DNA from: Allantophomopsis cytisporea
Lineage: Eukaryota; Ascomycota; Leotiomycetes; Phacidiales; Phacidiaceae
Length of the DNA: 64,000 nt
Direction: 5' to 3'
NCBI GenBank assembly: GCA_024752435.1
Contig: CP103025.1
Span: forward strand, 1,860,001-1,924,000
Part shown: piece after piece, positions 12,201-25,043 of the stretch
How the letters are laid out: each line of letters opens with the position of its first letter
Numbering within the stretch: the stretch's first letter is position 1
Position numbers and translations under genes: made by a program
The notes under the pieces: model-generated
What the model was told of the DNA's origin: nothing
What the model saw: only the letters and a program-made list of their open reading frames with translations
The model's database searches: none

Positions 12201-15200
12201 ATGGATACATCAGCACCTTTAGCAGACTACTTCTGGATTGCCGGCATAGACTCGCTTTCATATGGATCCTATGGATCATATGGTGAGCAGTTTGGCAAAG
12301 GCCCCAACGGCCATGCTGCCGCGCCGCCGCCAGTAGATACAACTATTGAAGAGTGTGCCGAGAGTGAGGTGGGATCACCAATCTCACCGACGAACAACAA
12401 TAATACGCGCGCAGACGCGCGCCATTCGAGAACTAACTCATGGTCCAATCGACTGTCGAAACTCAGCTTGGCTGGTTTGGACGAGAATAAGGACGAGAGT
12501 AATGGGGTACACAGTAACAGAAGCAGTGTCACCATAAAAGGAGTCGCCGCTTCAGATAATGTTCCAGAGAGCAATGGTACGAATGGTGGAGCTGGCATGA
12601 CGCTCGAGAACTTCGATTTCGATACTGCTTTACTCAAATTTGCTCATGAAAGGGAGGATTTCCTCGACGATCTATCTTTCAATGCCGGAGTTGTTACACA
12701 ACACAGTAGACCACCGATGACCCATAGAGCGTCACGATTGCGCCATGATGATATGGATTCGAGCCCCTCGGGACATAAATCACCATTGCTAAAATCAGTA
12801 GGTGGTAGTATAAGAAGGAGAATCAGTTTTAGAGACTTGAATAGCTTGAAGAGAGCGCCATCGAGAACGAGTAGGTCCACGCTTTACAACATTATATTGC
12901 GGTCATAAAGTACTAATATGTAATTTCAGCTTCCGTCCGAACCTCGAGGCGTTTGAGCAATTACAACTCAGTTATTCCTCCTCCAGAACCTCTCAATACC
13001 GACCCTGATATGCATCCTTTGAGGAGACGTTTTGAACCTGTGCTTCTCGATAGATATCCGCCAAAACACGCAGTTGATGAGATAAAGCGAAGAGGCGCCT
13101 TTCCCGACTACGTTCCAATGTTCGCATTCCCAAACGATATCAACATTGTCTCCGCAGATGAGAGACCGAAATCCACCTGGCACGGATTTGCTATGACTTC
13201 TGGTGACAATTCGAAGATATATGGAATCACCGTTGTTGTATGGATGCCACTGGGACATGATGCTGCAGCAGATGTAGAGAAAAAGTGTGAAGAATGGCGG
13301 CAAGCTCATATGACAAACGAGGAGAGGGAACTGGCAGCAAGCTTGGGGGAAAGATTAGGCTTAGAAAGAGCGCATTTATCGCAACTTCTGGCCAAGCTTC
13401 CTACTTTGCAGTCGGGGTCCGCTCAACGAGATGCCCTTGAAGAGCAAATTAGTACCGTGGAAGAGAAGATTGGACTCATGACTGACATGCTCAGACCTGT
13501 ACGACATGGCGCTGCTGCGAAGATTGATGGTTTAACAGATGGCGAGACTGGTCTGTGGACCCCAAGAGCGTATGGTATTCTGGGACGCGATGCCAACCTC
13601 ACAACATTCTGGAAAGAGTGGCTTAGAGCAGTTGTAGTCCCAATGACTGATGGAGGTGTTCTGAGAGTACCACCCAGCTCTCCAAGGGTAGGCAGATGGC
13701 AACCGCTCGAACGCTACGTGGTTAATCTTTGCACCGAAGCCCTCAGTCCAATTTCTTCAAAGACGCAAGTTGAAATTGCCGTCAGGGAATTACGCCTCTT
13801 TGCTAGGAAGGAAGCAATTAATGAACTCCCTGGATCTAGAAACACTGATCTCTACGCCCTTTTCCGTGCGCTCACTATACCCAACATCGTTGCTTTATTC
13901 GAATTCGCCTTGTCGGAATCTAGAATTATTCTGCTTTCCTCACATACAGCTATGCTCCACCTTGCAAGCAAGGCTCTTGCCAGTTTACTTTACCCCTTGA
14001 AATGGGCTAGCATTTTCATTCCTATACTTCCTGCTCGACTCCTCTCTGCAATTGAAGCTCCTTGCCCATATATTGTTGGCATTGAGAGAAGATACGATAA
14101 TATCGAATTACCAGATGACGACTATGTCCTTGTCGACCTCGATCAGGATGTCATTGAGAGCACATCGCCTCCCACCTCTCTTCCCCGCCAGCAAAAGCGT
14201 AAGCTAATATCTCTTCTGCAACTTGCAGCACCGCATCACAACAAGTTTGGTGTCCCTGTTTCACCACCACCCTACGCCATCGAGACATACCCCTACGATG
14301 CCTTTTCTTCGGAGAACCCAGCAATGTTTAATCAAAACGCTGCACCAAGTACACTGGCCAAGAACGTCAGTCAAAATTCAGCCACTTTCGGAGATGCCGA
14401 ATCAACCTTTGCGCCTCGGCCATCTGTCTTTAATGCATTCCTGCAATCAAAGGATAACCATATGAGAGTCGAACGACCATCAACAAGTAGGTCAACTAGA
14501 ACTAGTCCGCCTGGATCAGTCTCACCTGAAACCGTCACTTTCCCACCACTTCCTGGCACACCTATGTCCCGTAATGATTCTGGCTTTGCCCTCACCGCGA
14601 CTTTGAGGGAGAAGCGATCAGGACATTTTGATGCCATGTCCAGAAGAAGCTCTTCATTTGGTTTGGAACGAAAGCCCACATTGCGCAAGCCGAGTGTGCC
14701 CTTCAATGGTCACTCGGCCAGCTTATCTACCTCTGCACTTTCCATGGATAACAAGTCTGTCTATGGCTATGCGCCCTCCACATATGCTGCGTCAACGATA
14801 GCCGCCTCGACCATTATGCCCAACATGCTGATGCATCCAGTCACTAATACCGATACTACGATTTGGGTCGAAGGCCACTGTATGAACTTAAACATCAACG
14901 ACAACAGCTCGGTTTGCTCCATCTGTGACGAAAGAGCTGAAGGAGATGGTATTTATAAGTGTTCTGAATGCAGTGTCAATGCACACGGCCGCTGCTTGGG
15001 GCATGTCTCTATTGTTTGCCCAGCAGCTTTCAACGCCGATCGTGTTCGAAGCGCCTTTGTTCGCTGTTTTGCAAGTCTCTTCTACACTTATAGAAAGTCT
15101 CTTAAGAGCCCTACCAGTGCGCAGAAGAAGGGAGGCCAAATTTACTCTTTCGATATGGATGGTTTCACGAAGAGCATGCCAGGCGACCAGGCTGAGTATA

Positions 15201-15641
15201 TCGAGATGCTCAAGCAAACTCAAGGTATTTATTATTCCACAAGCCTCGTTATTCAATCATAGACTAATCGCACCAGCCTTCAACGAGTTCATCCATGAAC
15301 GTGAAATTACCAAGCCTACAGATCCCAGCATCCGCCTCTTCGATGAGATCATCCTTGCCAAGAAGAATCGTGGTCGCACCTCCTTCTTCTCCAAATCCTC
15401 AACTTCCTTTCTGTCGGACACTTCGGACCACTTGTGGCGCTCGGCGGCCGTGCCTATGACGGGTGGTGGCAAGTTCCCTGGCGACTACAAGACGGTGGTA
15501 TCCCGCATCCCGGCGAAGCTGGATCCCACGCTGATGAAGGAGCCCAAGAGCATTCAAGGCGTGCCACGCATCGAGAAGGGCACAGGCAAGGTGGGCCGGA
15601 AAGCTGTACCTAGTATGCTCAGTATGACGAGCAAGAAGTAA
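12201..15641 (+). CDS. DENN-domain protein with C1 zinc finger (Rab exchange factor-like)
   Basis: Predicted 1109-residue regulator of Rab GTPases. Exons are 12201-12870, 12930-15224 and 15277-15641; introns are 59 and 52 nt, the first with a TACTAAT branch site. Residues 1-230 are Ser/Asn-rich and look disordered. An upstream DENN part spans about 250-335 (DYVPMFAFPNDINI) and a helical insert about 350-405. The core DENN part spans about 436-631, with IVALFEFALSESRIILLS, PLKWASIFIPILPARLL and PYIVGI. A long Ser/Pro-rich linker follows, then a C1-type finger near 870-915 (HC..CSIC..CSEC..H..C). The downstream DENN part is about 930-1000, and the tail is basic and Ser-rich. DENN proteins act as guanine exchange factors for Rabs; the partner here is unknown. 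The ATG at 12201 follows a long leader. Confidence 0.9.
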
Positions 15642-16466
15642 AACTACCAAGCAAGCAAAAAAAAGAAACCAAGCATATTCCTTCCATTCTCCCTCCTTAC
15701 TCTTTGCCTACCCGCATTACGGGGCTCTGGCACCACTCTACCCGGCCAAGCCAAGTGAGGAAGTGAGGCATAGAGAAATGATGCGAGCTGTTGTGGAGTT
15801 ACCTTGATGAGAAATGGCGGCGTACGGAGGAGGTTGTAATGTTTTTCGCAAAGACGATTTGATAATTTCTAAAGCCTACTGGTCTAAAATATGCGTGTTT
15901 GATACGTGTTTCATCTGATTGTTCTAGTTGGGGTGCATTTAGAGCGAGCGGCTTGCGTGTTTTGCCTTTTTCTGTTCTCTTGCTTTAAAATCCCGACTCC
16001 CATTTTATGTTACACGTTAGGATAGGGATGGGGTTGGGGCGTGTGATTGTATATATGGTGTTGAACCTCGTTTCTCTTATGAGCCTCGTCGGGTATTCTT
16101 CGTCCTTCCACCCTTCTTCGTTTTACGGTCCTTTTTACTGGTGTAAATGAGTTGTGCTGATCTGGGTGGAATTGATGATGTATGACACTAAATGGAGTAG
16201 GATATGCAGACTGCAGTAGTCGTTTTCTCCTTTTTCAGGTTTTGGGATGGAACTACTGGCTAAAATTTGTTCTTGTAGAGTGGGAATGGGCAGATAGAAA
16301 TACAATAAATCTACTTTATGAATTTGAGTTTAGTGAGCCAGGTGGTAGAGTCCAAATTGTTGCTCTCAGTGCTATGATATGTATGAAACAAAAGAGATCT
16401 TTATATACTAACTCCACACACCAGCCACTAACGCCTTTGTATATCACCTATCATTCAGTGCAATTG
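15642..16466. other. Convergent 3' region between the DENN and Tag1-like genes
   Basis: A T-rich 825-bp spacer with many TTTT tracts. It should hold both 3' UTRs. No gene is supported in it. Confidence 0.6.
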
Positions 16467-19223
16467 TTACAGCCTCACGTTCGCACCAATTCCACCACCA
16501 ACAAACCAAACCTCCCCACTCCACGCACCAAGCCTGACAACAACGGTAGCCTCAGCATCCAACTTCAAATCACCACCAAGTGCTTTCCTGACCTTGTCAT
16601 ACCCCACAGAGTCCAGACTCCAATCAACAGGCAATCTTGGGGTTTGCGTAGCGCCAGGTGGAACTTGGAACGGATACTCGTATAAGATCTTACCGACCGG
16701 TTCGGTATGGTTGTAGAACGCCGTAGCATTGATACGGTCGATAAAGATGGTGCTGTGCTTCAGTGGGGAGAGGAGGATGAAGGATGCCGTTGAGGAGAGT
16801 AGATGGAAGGTAGCTTCCTCGATGAAGTGGGGGCCTTGGTGATCCCCGTCGTCGTCATTGTCGTCGTCACCGTTGGTCGGAGCTTGGGGTCCGCCGAGAC
16901 GAGGTGTCGGGATCGTCACATTGAAGCGGGACAGCGAGCGGCCGAGTGATGGCTGCGACGGGATGCTCTCACTGTGTGTTTGGAATGTCAGGGTCGTGTT
17001 CCAGCCCGAAATGTATTGCGAGAGTAATTCTCGGCCGATGTGTGCGCCTTTCTCTCCGCCAAACGTTAGAGGGTCCCATATTGCATCGACGACAATATTG
17101 GTGTTGTTGCCGCTCGTTACCTTGACGTCTTTGCACGTTGCATGACCAATGATCGAACCGTTGTTTAGAATATGTACGTTGACATAAGGTACTCGTGCAG
17201 TATAGGCTGTCGGATTGGTGAAATTGACTGTAGTTCGGAGCTTTATGGAAGATCTTCCAGTGTCGAGTACCTGGATGTCGCCAACCTTTAAGTTGAGGTC
17301 TTTGAAACCACCGCCGCTTGATAGTGCTGCATTTATATCGTCAGCGCCGTTCCTTTCGAGATGACGACGAAATCAAAACGATGACGGACGCTTGACCGGC
17401 ACTTCGCCTTCCGTCGGTATCTTCTTGATAACAAATTGTCCCAACACAGTTTCCACCTCCACGTCCACATCAGCAGCAATTTTGAGCACGACTCCCTTTC
17501 CATTAAAAATCATTGCTTGGATGACATCGCTGAACACATCATCGTCGGTGACAATGAGAGGTGCTTCTTTAATCTGAGATTCAATTTTGATCGCGGCGTC
17601 ATCGCTCTTCTTAGTATCAATTCTGGTCGAATTTGCTGGCTGCCACTCTTTCAAGTCCAAAATACCAAGCTTCTTGCCTTTATAGAAGACATCAGCATCT
17701 GCTCGAACTCTAGAAACATTGATACCGAAATTCATCTCTTGTGGTAGGCCAGCAATGACCTCAATGTTTCCGGATATTTTGGCATTCGCATCAGGGCTAT
17801 TCGGCTCAGCAAATGGATCTGGGAGACTGAAATGAACATTTTCAATGGAGAAGTTCCTAATCAAATTGTCGAAAGTGTGACCAGGAAATGGGACAGGCAC
17901 GGTCACACTGGAGGTGAGTTTGGTAATCCATTCTGGAGTCTTAGCAGAGGGTGAGTTGGATCCCCGCACAAAGATTGTAGTGTCATCGCCATGGATATAA
18001 CCCTCAAGAAGAAGGTCGAGTGGAGAGGAATGAGTCTTTGGACAAGCCTTGGTAAGGACGTTAGGCAGCTCTCGAACGATGCCTCCAACTTCAACAGCCA
18101 CATCTGACTTGGGAGCAACCTCGATAGTATCTGTAGTTGCGTCGGCAAGAAGAATGTATGGCTCATCAAACATACAGTTAGGCACAAGGATGTCGAAACC
18201 AAGAGGTGGAATAGTGAGCTTGATCGGGTATGAGTTGACTAGAGAGAGAGAAACATCGGCAGCCATGCCACGGTGACCACTGGGAAGCTGTACCTCACGG
18301 AAGTTAAGTCGAGTGATGTTATATTCAGGCATAGCAGGAAGATCGTTGCCTGGTAAGTGTCAGTTTAATTTATTCCCATTTGTAAGCTATATTGATCAGG
18401 CTAGGACTTTCTGTCCAAGGTAGAATGAAGCAAATGTCTGATAGAGAGATTGACCTTCAAAGACTAAAGCTTCCGATACGCTTGTAGTTCCTAATGGTAT
18501 CAGGCCCGATTTCAAGTTCACATTGGTCTTTCCCTGTATACGGAGTTGGCCCAGTCTTCCTTCCAGCCAGTCATTTGCAAGTCTCCGGATGCCATCCATC
18601 TCTCCAGGCTCCAGATCCGTCAAGAAATCGATATGCGTAGTCTCTCCATTACGAATATTCACCACAAGTTTTGGAACCTTTGCCGTTCCGAGCAACAAGT
18701 TACCATACTCTGGAAGGTAGACCTCTACGATAGTCTCTTCACTTTCTACCTCGTGAGCAACCCAGGTTCCCGCTCGGCCAATATTGCGAATGGAGTCCTT
18801 TTGAACTCTCGACGCATCCAGTAAAAACTTTGCTTGTATCCTCGCTCTGACTCCAGTAGCAGTGAAGGAGTCGATTGAGAGATTGGTAGGTTCGACAACA
18901 AGGGCTTGCTTGGCATATTCCTCAACGACAGCAGGCGCAAAGAAACCTGCTGCCATAATAATGATGACAAGTGTGCCAAGCACAGATGATGCGATGATTG
19001 TTGGCCATCGTCGACCCCTGTCTGACTTTAATGATGGTTCACGACCTTGGCTTTGAATAGATCGCAAAGAAGAGGCCGCTGGCGATGGGATGAGTTCCTC
19101 TTGTTCACCATCGTATCTTGGAGTGTCGTCGGATCTCGAAAGAAGGGGTGTTGATTCCTCCGACATGTTTGATCTTGGCACTGATTGTGCCGAGTGCCTA
19201 GAGTGTGGGCGGTTATCGGACAT
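16467..19223 (-). CDS. DUF3712-type vacuolar membrane protein, Tag1-like
   Basis: Single-pass membrane protein of 862 residues in three exons: 19223-18455, 18349-17390 and 17326-16467. The intron after exon 1 (105 nt) uses an unusual GTCAAT donor, and the second (63 nt) uses GTCCGT. Both are the only phase-compatible choices I found, and both have CTGAC-like branch sites. The N-terminus is hydrophilic with STPLLSR. One membrane helix lies at about residues 73-100 (WPTIIASSVLGTLVIIIMAA). The large remainder would be lumenal: repeated beta-rich segments of the family type (IPLGTTSVSEAL, PEYNITRLNFREVQLP, GILDLKEWQPA) and many N-x-S/T sites. In yeast the related protein Tag1 resides in the vacuole membrane and ends autophagy. 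Transfer of that role is inference. Confidence 0.82.
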
Positions 19224-20196
19224 GATAAATGCGAGGTTGGAGAGACTCGATGATCTTCAATTTGAAGAGGTGTTGTTCGTGTTATCGTGGTTATGCCGGC
19301 TGTGTTATCATGGTCCAGCGTTTGGGTGATCGAGAGATGAAGGGACGGTCAATAAGGCGTTGATGATGACGATGTCAATGATGGAGAAGATAAGAGTGTT
19401 GGGGGTATTAGATGAAGTGAAATGGGGATGTGATGGTACTAAGCTGTACCTTACATGCTTCGTGGAGGCGGAGTAGAGGGTATCAGGCTTGGGGATGTGA
19501 CAAGCTAAGTACACTTTGAGATCCTGATAACCTGATTGCGATGCGTAGAGAAGATAGTTAGGTTGGTCATGCCTGTCTCAGTCTACCGATCATCAGCACA
19601 GAACATCTCTTCATTCATTGTGCGTACATGGATCCTTCCGTAGCTGTGTTTGTGGCTTTGAAGACGATCGATGAGAATCAACACGAAATATGGACCGAAC
19701 AGAAATGATCATGTATAGATGCTTACATATCTGAACATGAATGTCTCCAGCTCTTCGCATTGAATCTATCTATGTCGCGGCGAGGTATCTTAGACTACAG
19801 AGAATCAACGATAACAGCACAAACCCCACCCACCGGTGCCAAACTACCAACTAGTAGGCGAACGAGCACACCTAGCAGATCCCCACCAATAGCGTCTTAG
19901 CCATTGCAAGCTCTCAACCAGCATCACCAACCAGTCAACCAAAAGTTTACAATTTTTGCCAATTGCATGACAAACGCCCACGAATTCCTGTGACTCGAAA
20001 GGGAAAGAAAAAAAAAGAACTGATAAAAAGAGAGATTCTCCACAGCTAGGTCAATGTACGAATAAACTCGTTCTTCCACAATCACACTCCCCCAGTTCCT
20101 CAACTTCTACACTCTTCAATTGATATCGCAACTGAAGGTTTGACTCATTACTGGCAACATTTTTGACATTGAAGAAGCTCCAAGCTGATCAGCCAG
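19224..20196. promoter_or_regulatory. Divergent promoter region, Tag1-like gene / ornithine carbamoyltransferase
   Basis: These 973 bp separate two divergent start codons. The last 150 bp before the OTC start are pyrimidine- and A-rich, as in fungal core promoters. No arginine-responsive upstream peptide or specific site is visible to me. Confidence 0.45.
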
Positions 20197-21351
20197 ATGC
20201 CTTCCACCAGTACCCTCCGTCCATTGAGGACGAGCATCCGCAGTTTGAGCAAGCAACAGCGCGCCTATTCTTCTTCAGCAATGCCAGCAACCTCCCCATT
20301 CGCACCTCGACATCTCCTCTCCATTGCCGACCTTACGCCCGCCGAGCTCACCACTCTCGTCCGCAATGCCTCTTCGCACAAGGTCGCCATCAAGTCCGGC
20401 TCGATACCCAAGAACTTACTTGGCAGTCTATCGGGTAAGACGGTGGCCATGATGTTCAACAAACGCAGCACACGAACTCGAGTTTCGACCGAAGCCGCTG
20501 TGGCACAGATGGGCGGTCATGCTATGTTCCTGGGCAAAGACGACATTCAGTTGGGCGTTAACGAGTCGCTGTACGATACCAGTTTGATCATCTCAAGCAT
20601 GACTTCGTGTATGGTCGCGAGAGTAGGACCACATTCCGATGTTGCAGACCTCGCGAAACACTCTTCTGTTCCTGTCATCAACGCCCTTTCAAACGACTAC
20701 CACCCTTTACAAACCATCGCCGACTACCTCACTATACATGAGGCTTTCCCCACCAAGTCGTCCCCATCATCAGCATCGAGTCTTGGACTGGAGGGGTTGA
20801 AGATCGCATGGGTTGGAGACTCCAACAATGTGCTCTTTGACCTTGCGATCGGTGCTGTCAAGCTGGGTGTTGATATTTCTGTCGCGTCACCAAGGGGTTA
20901 TGAAATTCCTGCTTTCATGCAGCAAATCATCGCTGCGGCAGTTGAGGGTGTATCCTCGCCCGGAAAGCTCACGTTGACTAATGTGCCTGAGGAAGCCATC
21001 AGAGATGCGGATCTGTTGGTGACGGACACGTGGGTATCCATGGGACAGGAGGAGGAATCCAAGAAGCGCATGGCGGCTTTTGCAGGTTACCAAATCACTA
21101 GTGATCTGGCTAAGAGAGGTGGGGCAAAGGAAGGCTGGAAGTTTATGCACTGCTTACCTCGTCACCCTGAGGAGGTTGCTGATGAGGTCTTCTATGGCCC
21201 CAGATCTCTCGTATTCCAGGAGGGTGAGAACAGACTTTGGGCTGCTATCTGTGAGTCATCTTACTTTCCATTGCCATGATGGAATAGGTACTAACAAGAA
21301 GATCAAGCTGCTCTCGAGGCATTTGTCGTCAACAAGGGAAAGATCATGTAA
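20197..21351 (+). CDS. ARG3: Ornithine carbamoyltransferase, mitochondrial
   Basis: Converts ornithine and carbamoyl phosphate to citrulline in arginine synthesis, in the mitochondrial matrix in filamentous fungi. Exon 1 is 20197-21250. A 51-nt intron (GTGAGT..TACTAAC..AAG) ends at 21301, and exon 2 is 21302-21351, giving 367 residues, close to the family length. A basic presequence covers about the first 28 residues (RPLRTSIRSLSKQQRAYSS). The carbamoyl-phosphate loop KRSTRTR is at 89-95, HPLQ near 169 and the catalytic HCLP near 318. The last exon supplies only the helix ending VVNKGKIM. The internal Met at residue 29 is where the mature enzyme would begin. Called argB in Aspergillus and arg-12 in Neurospora. 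Confidence 0.97.
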
Positions 21352-22339
21352 ACGCTTCTAAGAATATTCACCAAAAAAAAAAGTCCTTTTCATCTGCTTC
21401 TTTATGAAGTAATTCCAGGGAGAATTTCTGCTACATTATAAGGCAGGATATAATATACAATTCAAATTACTTTCACATGTAGCGAAACCGACCCGTCATG
21501 CGGTACACTTGATAAGCATAAATGTGTATAATACATGGTAGAACTCGGTATGGAAAAAGATATCGTGTATCATGCTTCAAGCTTGAGAATTGTGATCGAG
21601 GTCGGTCGCCAAGTATAAAGAGAAGCACAATCTTGCAGCTACGAAGCATGACTCAACCACGACGAGAACAAGAGGTATATATTGATTCGCAGATCATTGT
21701 ATGCTAAATAAGTGCTTGAAGCTCCAGCTCGCGTAGCGGGTTTCAAGTCCATGTGGAATAATTGCTGGAGAAGCTCTGAAAGGGGCAAGGTGGGTTATTT
21801 GTTCCTGTTGCGCCGATCACAACTTCTATGATAGACACCCAGCTTTACGAGACATCAACACTTTATATCGGGGAAGTTGCTCATGAATGTAGCAGGCGTT
21901 AGCATCAAAGCAACCGAAAAGTTAGCAAGTGATGATGTTGGCGGAAAAGGGAAACGTGATAAGAAGTTCAGAATCATCGACTGAAATTATCGATTCAACG
22001 GTCAGTACGACTTATGATCATGTCTATATGTTCTGAGACTTTTGTGCTCATTTTCACAAGGGTCAAAGTTGCATGGAAGATGTCTTTCAGTGACACGGCG
22101 ACAAGGGCGTCAATCAGCAACCTCTATCTACATTCATTCTTCACAGGAGCCAATGAGGCATCAGAACTACATTCAAGATCTACGCACATAGTCCATTCAC
22201 ACCTGAGATAAATTCGAGAATTCGTAAATAAAGCCATTAATTCCAGCCTTTAAGCCATATTGCAGCCTCTACATATCTACACAAACAAATCCGGTCCAGC
22301 CACCCATCCCTGTAGACCATACTTACCGTCCAAGCTCCA
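21352..22339. other. Convergent 3' region, OTC / serine carboxypeptidase
   Basis: A 988-bp AT-rich spacer between two stop codons, with no gene that I can support. It is longer than needed for two 3' UTRs. Confidence 0.5.
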
Positions 22340-24086
22340 TCACAGCAAAATTCTCTTGACGAAAGAAAACGCGCCAGCAGGATCGTCCATGGGGATTTCA
22401 TGCCCCGCATTCTCAAAAAGATGATAACTTAACCCACGCTCCTCATGCCAAATCCCAGCTCTCTTCCCATCCGCACCGAAGAACACAGTCGCTGGTTTCC
22501 TCTGGAATCCCTGAATTCCGCCCCAAGTCATATTCTGGATGGCGAGCTCGGCACCGATATGCTGGATCAGGAAGTCGAGCTTACCATTGTAGATGTTGAC
22601 CTTGATGCCTTGGGCAATGAAGCTGGGGAGGATAGAATATGCGGGTGGCACAATGAGCTGGTCGTAGGCGGCTTGTTCTGAAAGACTGCAGTATAAGTAG
22701 TCCGTTCCTGGCGGGACATGGATGGCTGTCTGCACTTCGGCGGTGTTCAAATAAGCTTGGAAAGCGGCCTCCGTAAGATAGGTATTCATGCAGCCAATGT
22801 CTATGTTGTAGGCGGTCCAGCAGCCGGGGGCAATGTTGTCGTATAGGTACTGGTACAGCGCGTCGAAGGTTGCACATGACCCATAGCAGTCATCTGTGGT
22901 ATTGTGGACAAAGAAAAGCACATCGGCGGGCGTGCGTGTGCCATTTTCGAAGTCGCAGATTGATACATTGAATGAGGAGCTCGTCTGCGCGCTGGCCGAT
23001 AGATCACGGCGAAAGTTGGAGTTCTCTGGGTCTCCAGGGATGGTGATTTTGCCCTTCGACGGATACGTCATCTGGGATAACACGTCTGGGAACCCGCATT
23101 CGCGGTCACCTTGTTGAAGAGCTGCTAAAATATCGGCCGGAATTCTAGAGTTGTGAGCTTAGGGAAACCTTGAGGCTTGATGAGAGTTTACTTACAATCT
23201 GGTCAGGTAATGATTTGGGTTTTCAGTGATGAATGTAGTTGATGGAACAATGGAACCGGCTGCTCCATTTTGAAATGTTGCATCACCCAATGAGATGGAC
23301 TTGACTTTAAGCTCCAAGTTCTGTGCAAGTATCGATTGTAAGATATATGGAACCTAAGTGTGTTAGTCGAATGCAAGAGAGAAGGTAGTTCTTAAGAGAC
23401 TCACGTAAACGCCCGCATAACTCTCTCCCATAAAGTGCATACTCATGTTCGCCAGTGCTGGGAAGGTCTTCAACAAGTTATCAAAGAACAATGCGAATGA
23501 CTCCGCGGTATCGGTGATATTAACAATAGGTGTGTCTCCAGTGGATAAGCCAACCTGAGCAGGTTGGTCAACTTGATCCAGAGGTTAGTTGGGTCCCTCA
23601 TCAAATACAAGTGACTTGACTTACTATAGAGTACGTTCGCCAACTTGGTATATGAGTATTTGTTTGCCTGGGGATGTGTTGAATTTCCGTAGAATCGCAC
23701 TGGGCCATTCTCCTTGAAGAGACCAATCAATGAGCTGCATCCAGGTCCTCCATTGAACCAAATAATCAAGTCATTGCTAGGCAACTTTGTCTCAGCTTGC
23801 CAAAGCCAGAAGAACAGCGAGTCTGTGCCATAGTTGGCTCCAATCGGGAGCGAGCCTGCCCAAGATTGTGGAATTGGAAATTCTACTTCTGGGAGGCTTT
23901 TGACGGCATATTCTTGAGATATAATGTTAGTTGGTTAGCTGTATATGAGGTGAACAATGCCATACTATCAGTATCTGGTCCAAAGTCGCGTACGGGGTAT
24001 GATTGCAATGGTTCTGGGACCGCACACACTGTAGTGAAAAGAATGAAAGTAGCTGCTGCTACTGAAGAGAATGAAAGAAGCTTCAT
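22340..24086 (-). CDS. Secreted serine carboxypeptidase, peptidase family S10
   Basis: Extracellular or vacuolar exopeptidase of 512 residues in five exons: 24086-23966, 23912-23625, 23571-23405, 23353-23196 and 23144-22340. The four introns are 51-53 nt. The start chosen is MKLLSFSSVAAATFILFTTVCA, a clear signal peptide; the open frame extends upstream but that extension is unlike a protein. The family blocks WFNGGPGCSS and IDQPAQVGLSTG are present. The catalytic triad is visible as Ser187 in GESYAG, Asp435 in YNGKLDFLI and His493 in ENAGHEIP. There are several N-x-S/T sites and paired cysteines in the cap region (CYGSC). There is no GPI tail. It could be a secreted nutrient-acquisition enzyme; the substrate is not inferable. 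Confidence 0.94.
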
Positions 24087-24244
24087 AATGAACTTATAAT
24101 ACTTGAAGCACTGACGAGTGAAGAAGAGTGATGAGCGCGAAGTTGGGGAGTAGGTTGAGGAATCCTCCACACATCCAGAAGATATTATGAGGTTCCAAGT
24201 CTAGAAGAATTTATATGAGAACAGTTCCTCTATTTGTAAAATAA

Positions 24245-24952
24245 CTACAGAACAATCTGAGAACTCTGGCCCTCAATTCGATATTGTGTTGCGGTCCGTA
24301 ACGTGTGTACATGTAGTGTAAACAAAGACTTAGGAGCTTCATATTGTTCTACCAGAATAATACAAACTTGATATGGCATGAAACCCCATGGCCCAGCAAC
24401 GACAGAGTGAGGCGGCAATTCTTCTGGAAACATGAGCTTACAAACATCATCAACTGCGGCAATGGCTGAAGAGCACGATGAAAACAAAGATGAAGCGTTG
24501 GACTCGATGAAATGGTTGAGCGTCTTGCCTACATGCGTGACAATACTTACATTTAGTTGTACATCTTGCCCATGAGATGCTAGGTACTGAGGAAGAATGT
24601 AGCAATGACTGCGAGGCCAAGACGGACTTATTATCGACCCCATAATCTCCACTGAGCAGATATCATGTGAGTCCAGGATTTATCTTGCCTTTCACTTGCA
24701 TTCTGAATATGGAATAGTAGCAAGGAGCAAGTGATACCACACGCGGGGTGAAGAAAGTACCCCCGTATTTACACAAGTATGGGGGGATGACATTATCGAA
24801 ATGCACTGAATCAGCTCTCTCTCCAAGCTGAAACCATCATCAGAGATCGACCAAGGAAAACCGAAATGATATTCAATAGAGCAATGTGTTTCCCAACGGA
24901 ATTCCGAAGCCAATGTAGAAGATACTTCGTAGTGGCCGCCGATAATGCTCAC
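24245..24952 (-). CDS. Hypothetical multi-exon gene, structure unresolved
   Basis: Three adjoining minus-strand segments look protein-coding, but no domain is recognised. Segment one (24952-24926) opens MSIIGGHYE. A GTATCT donor and CAG acceptor (intron 24925-24828, 98 nt, phase 0) lead to LGERADSVHFDNVIPPY and about 40 further residues. A second intron of uncertain borders then leads to the longest frame (24652-24245), containing SPSWPRSHCYILPQYL and PPHSVVAGPWGFMPYQ. The first junction is persuasive; the second lacks a clean phase-matched CAG acceptor. It lies just upstream of the S10 gene on the same strand. It could be a short orphan gene or a decaying one. Confidence 0.35.
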
Positions 24953-25010
24953 TCGTACTTGACTTTAGCACGTTTGGACAACTAGCTACGTACTCACCGA
25001 GTATCAATGC

Positions 25011-25043
25011 ACACTCACTCATTCACTCACTCACTCACCCACT
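25011..25043 (+). repeat. ACTC/TCAC tetranucleotide repeat
   Basis: An imperfect run of about 33 nt (actcactcattcactcac and onward) of ACTC units, in noncoding sequence. Confidence 0.8.

Noticed and set aside
23470..24170. Separate ORFs inside the carboxypeptidase gene
   Set aside because: They are exon plus intron read-throughs; the five-exon S10 model accounts for them.
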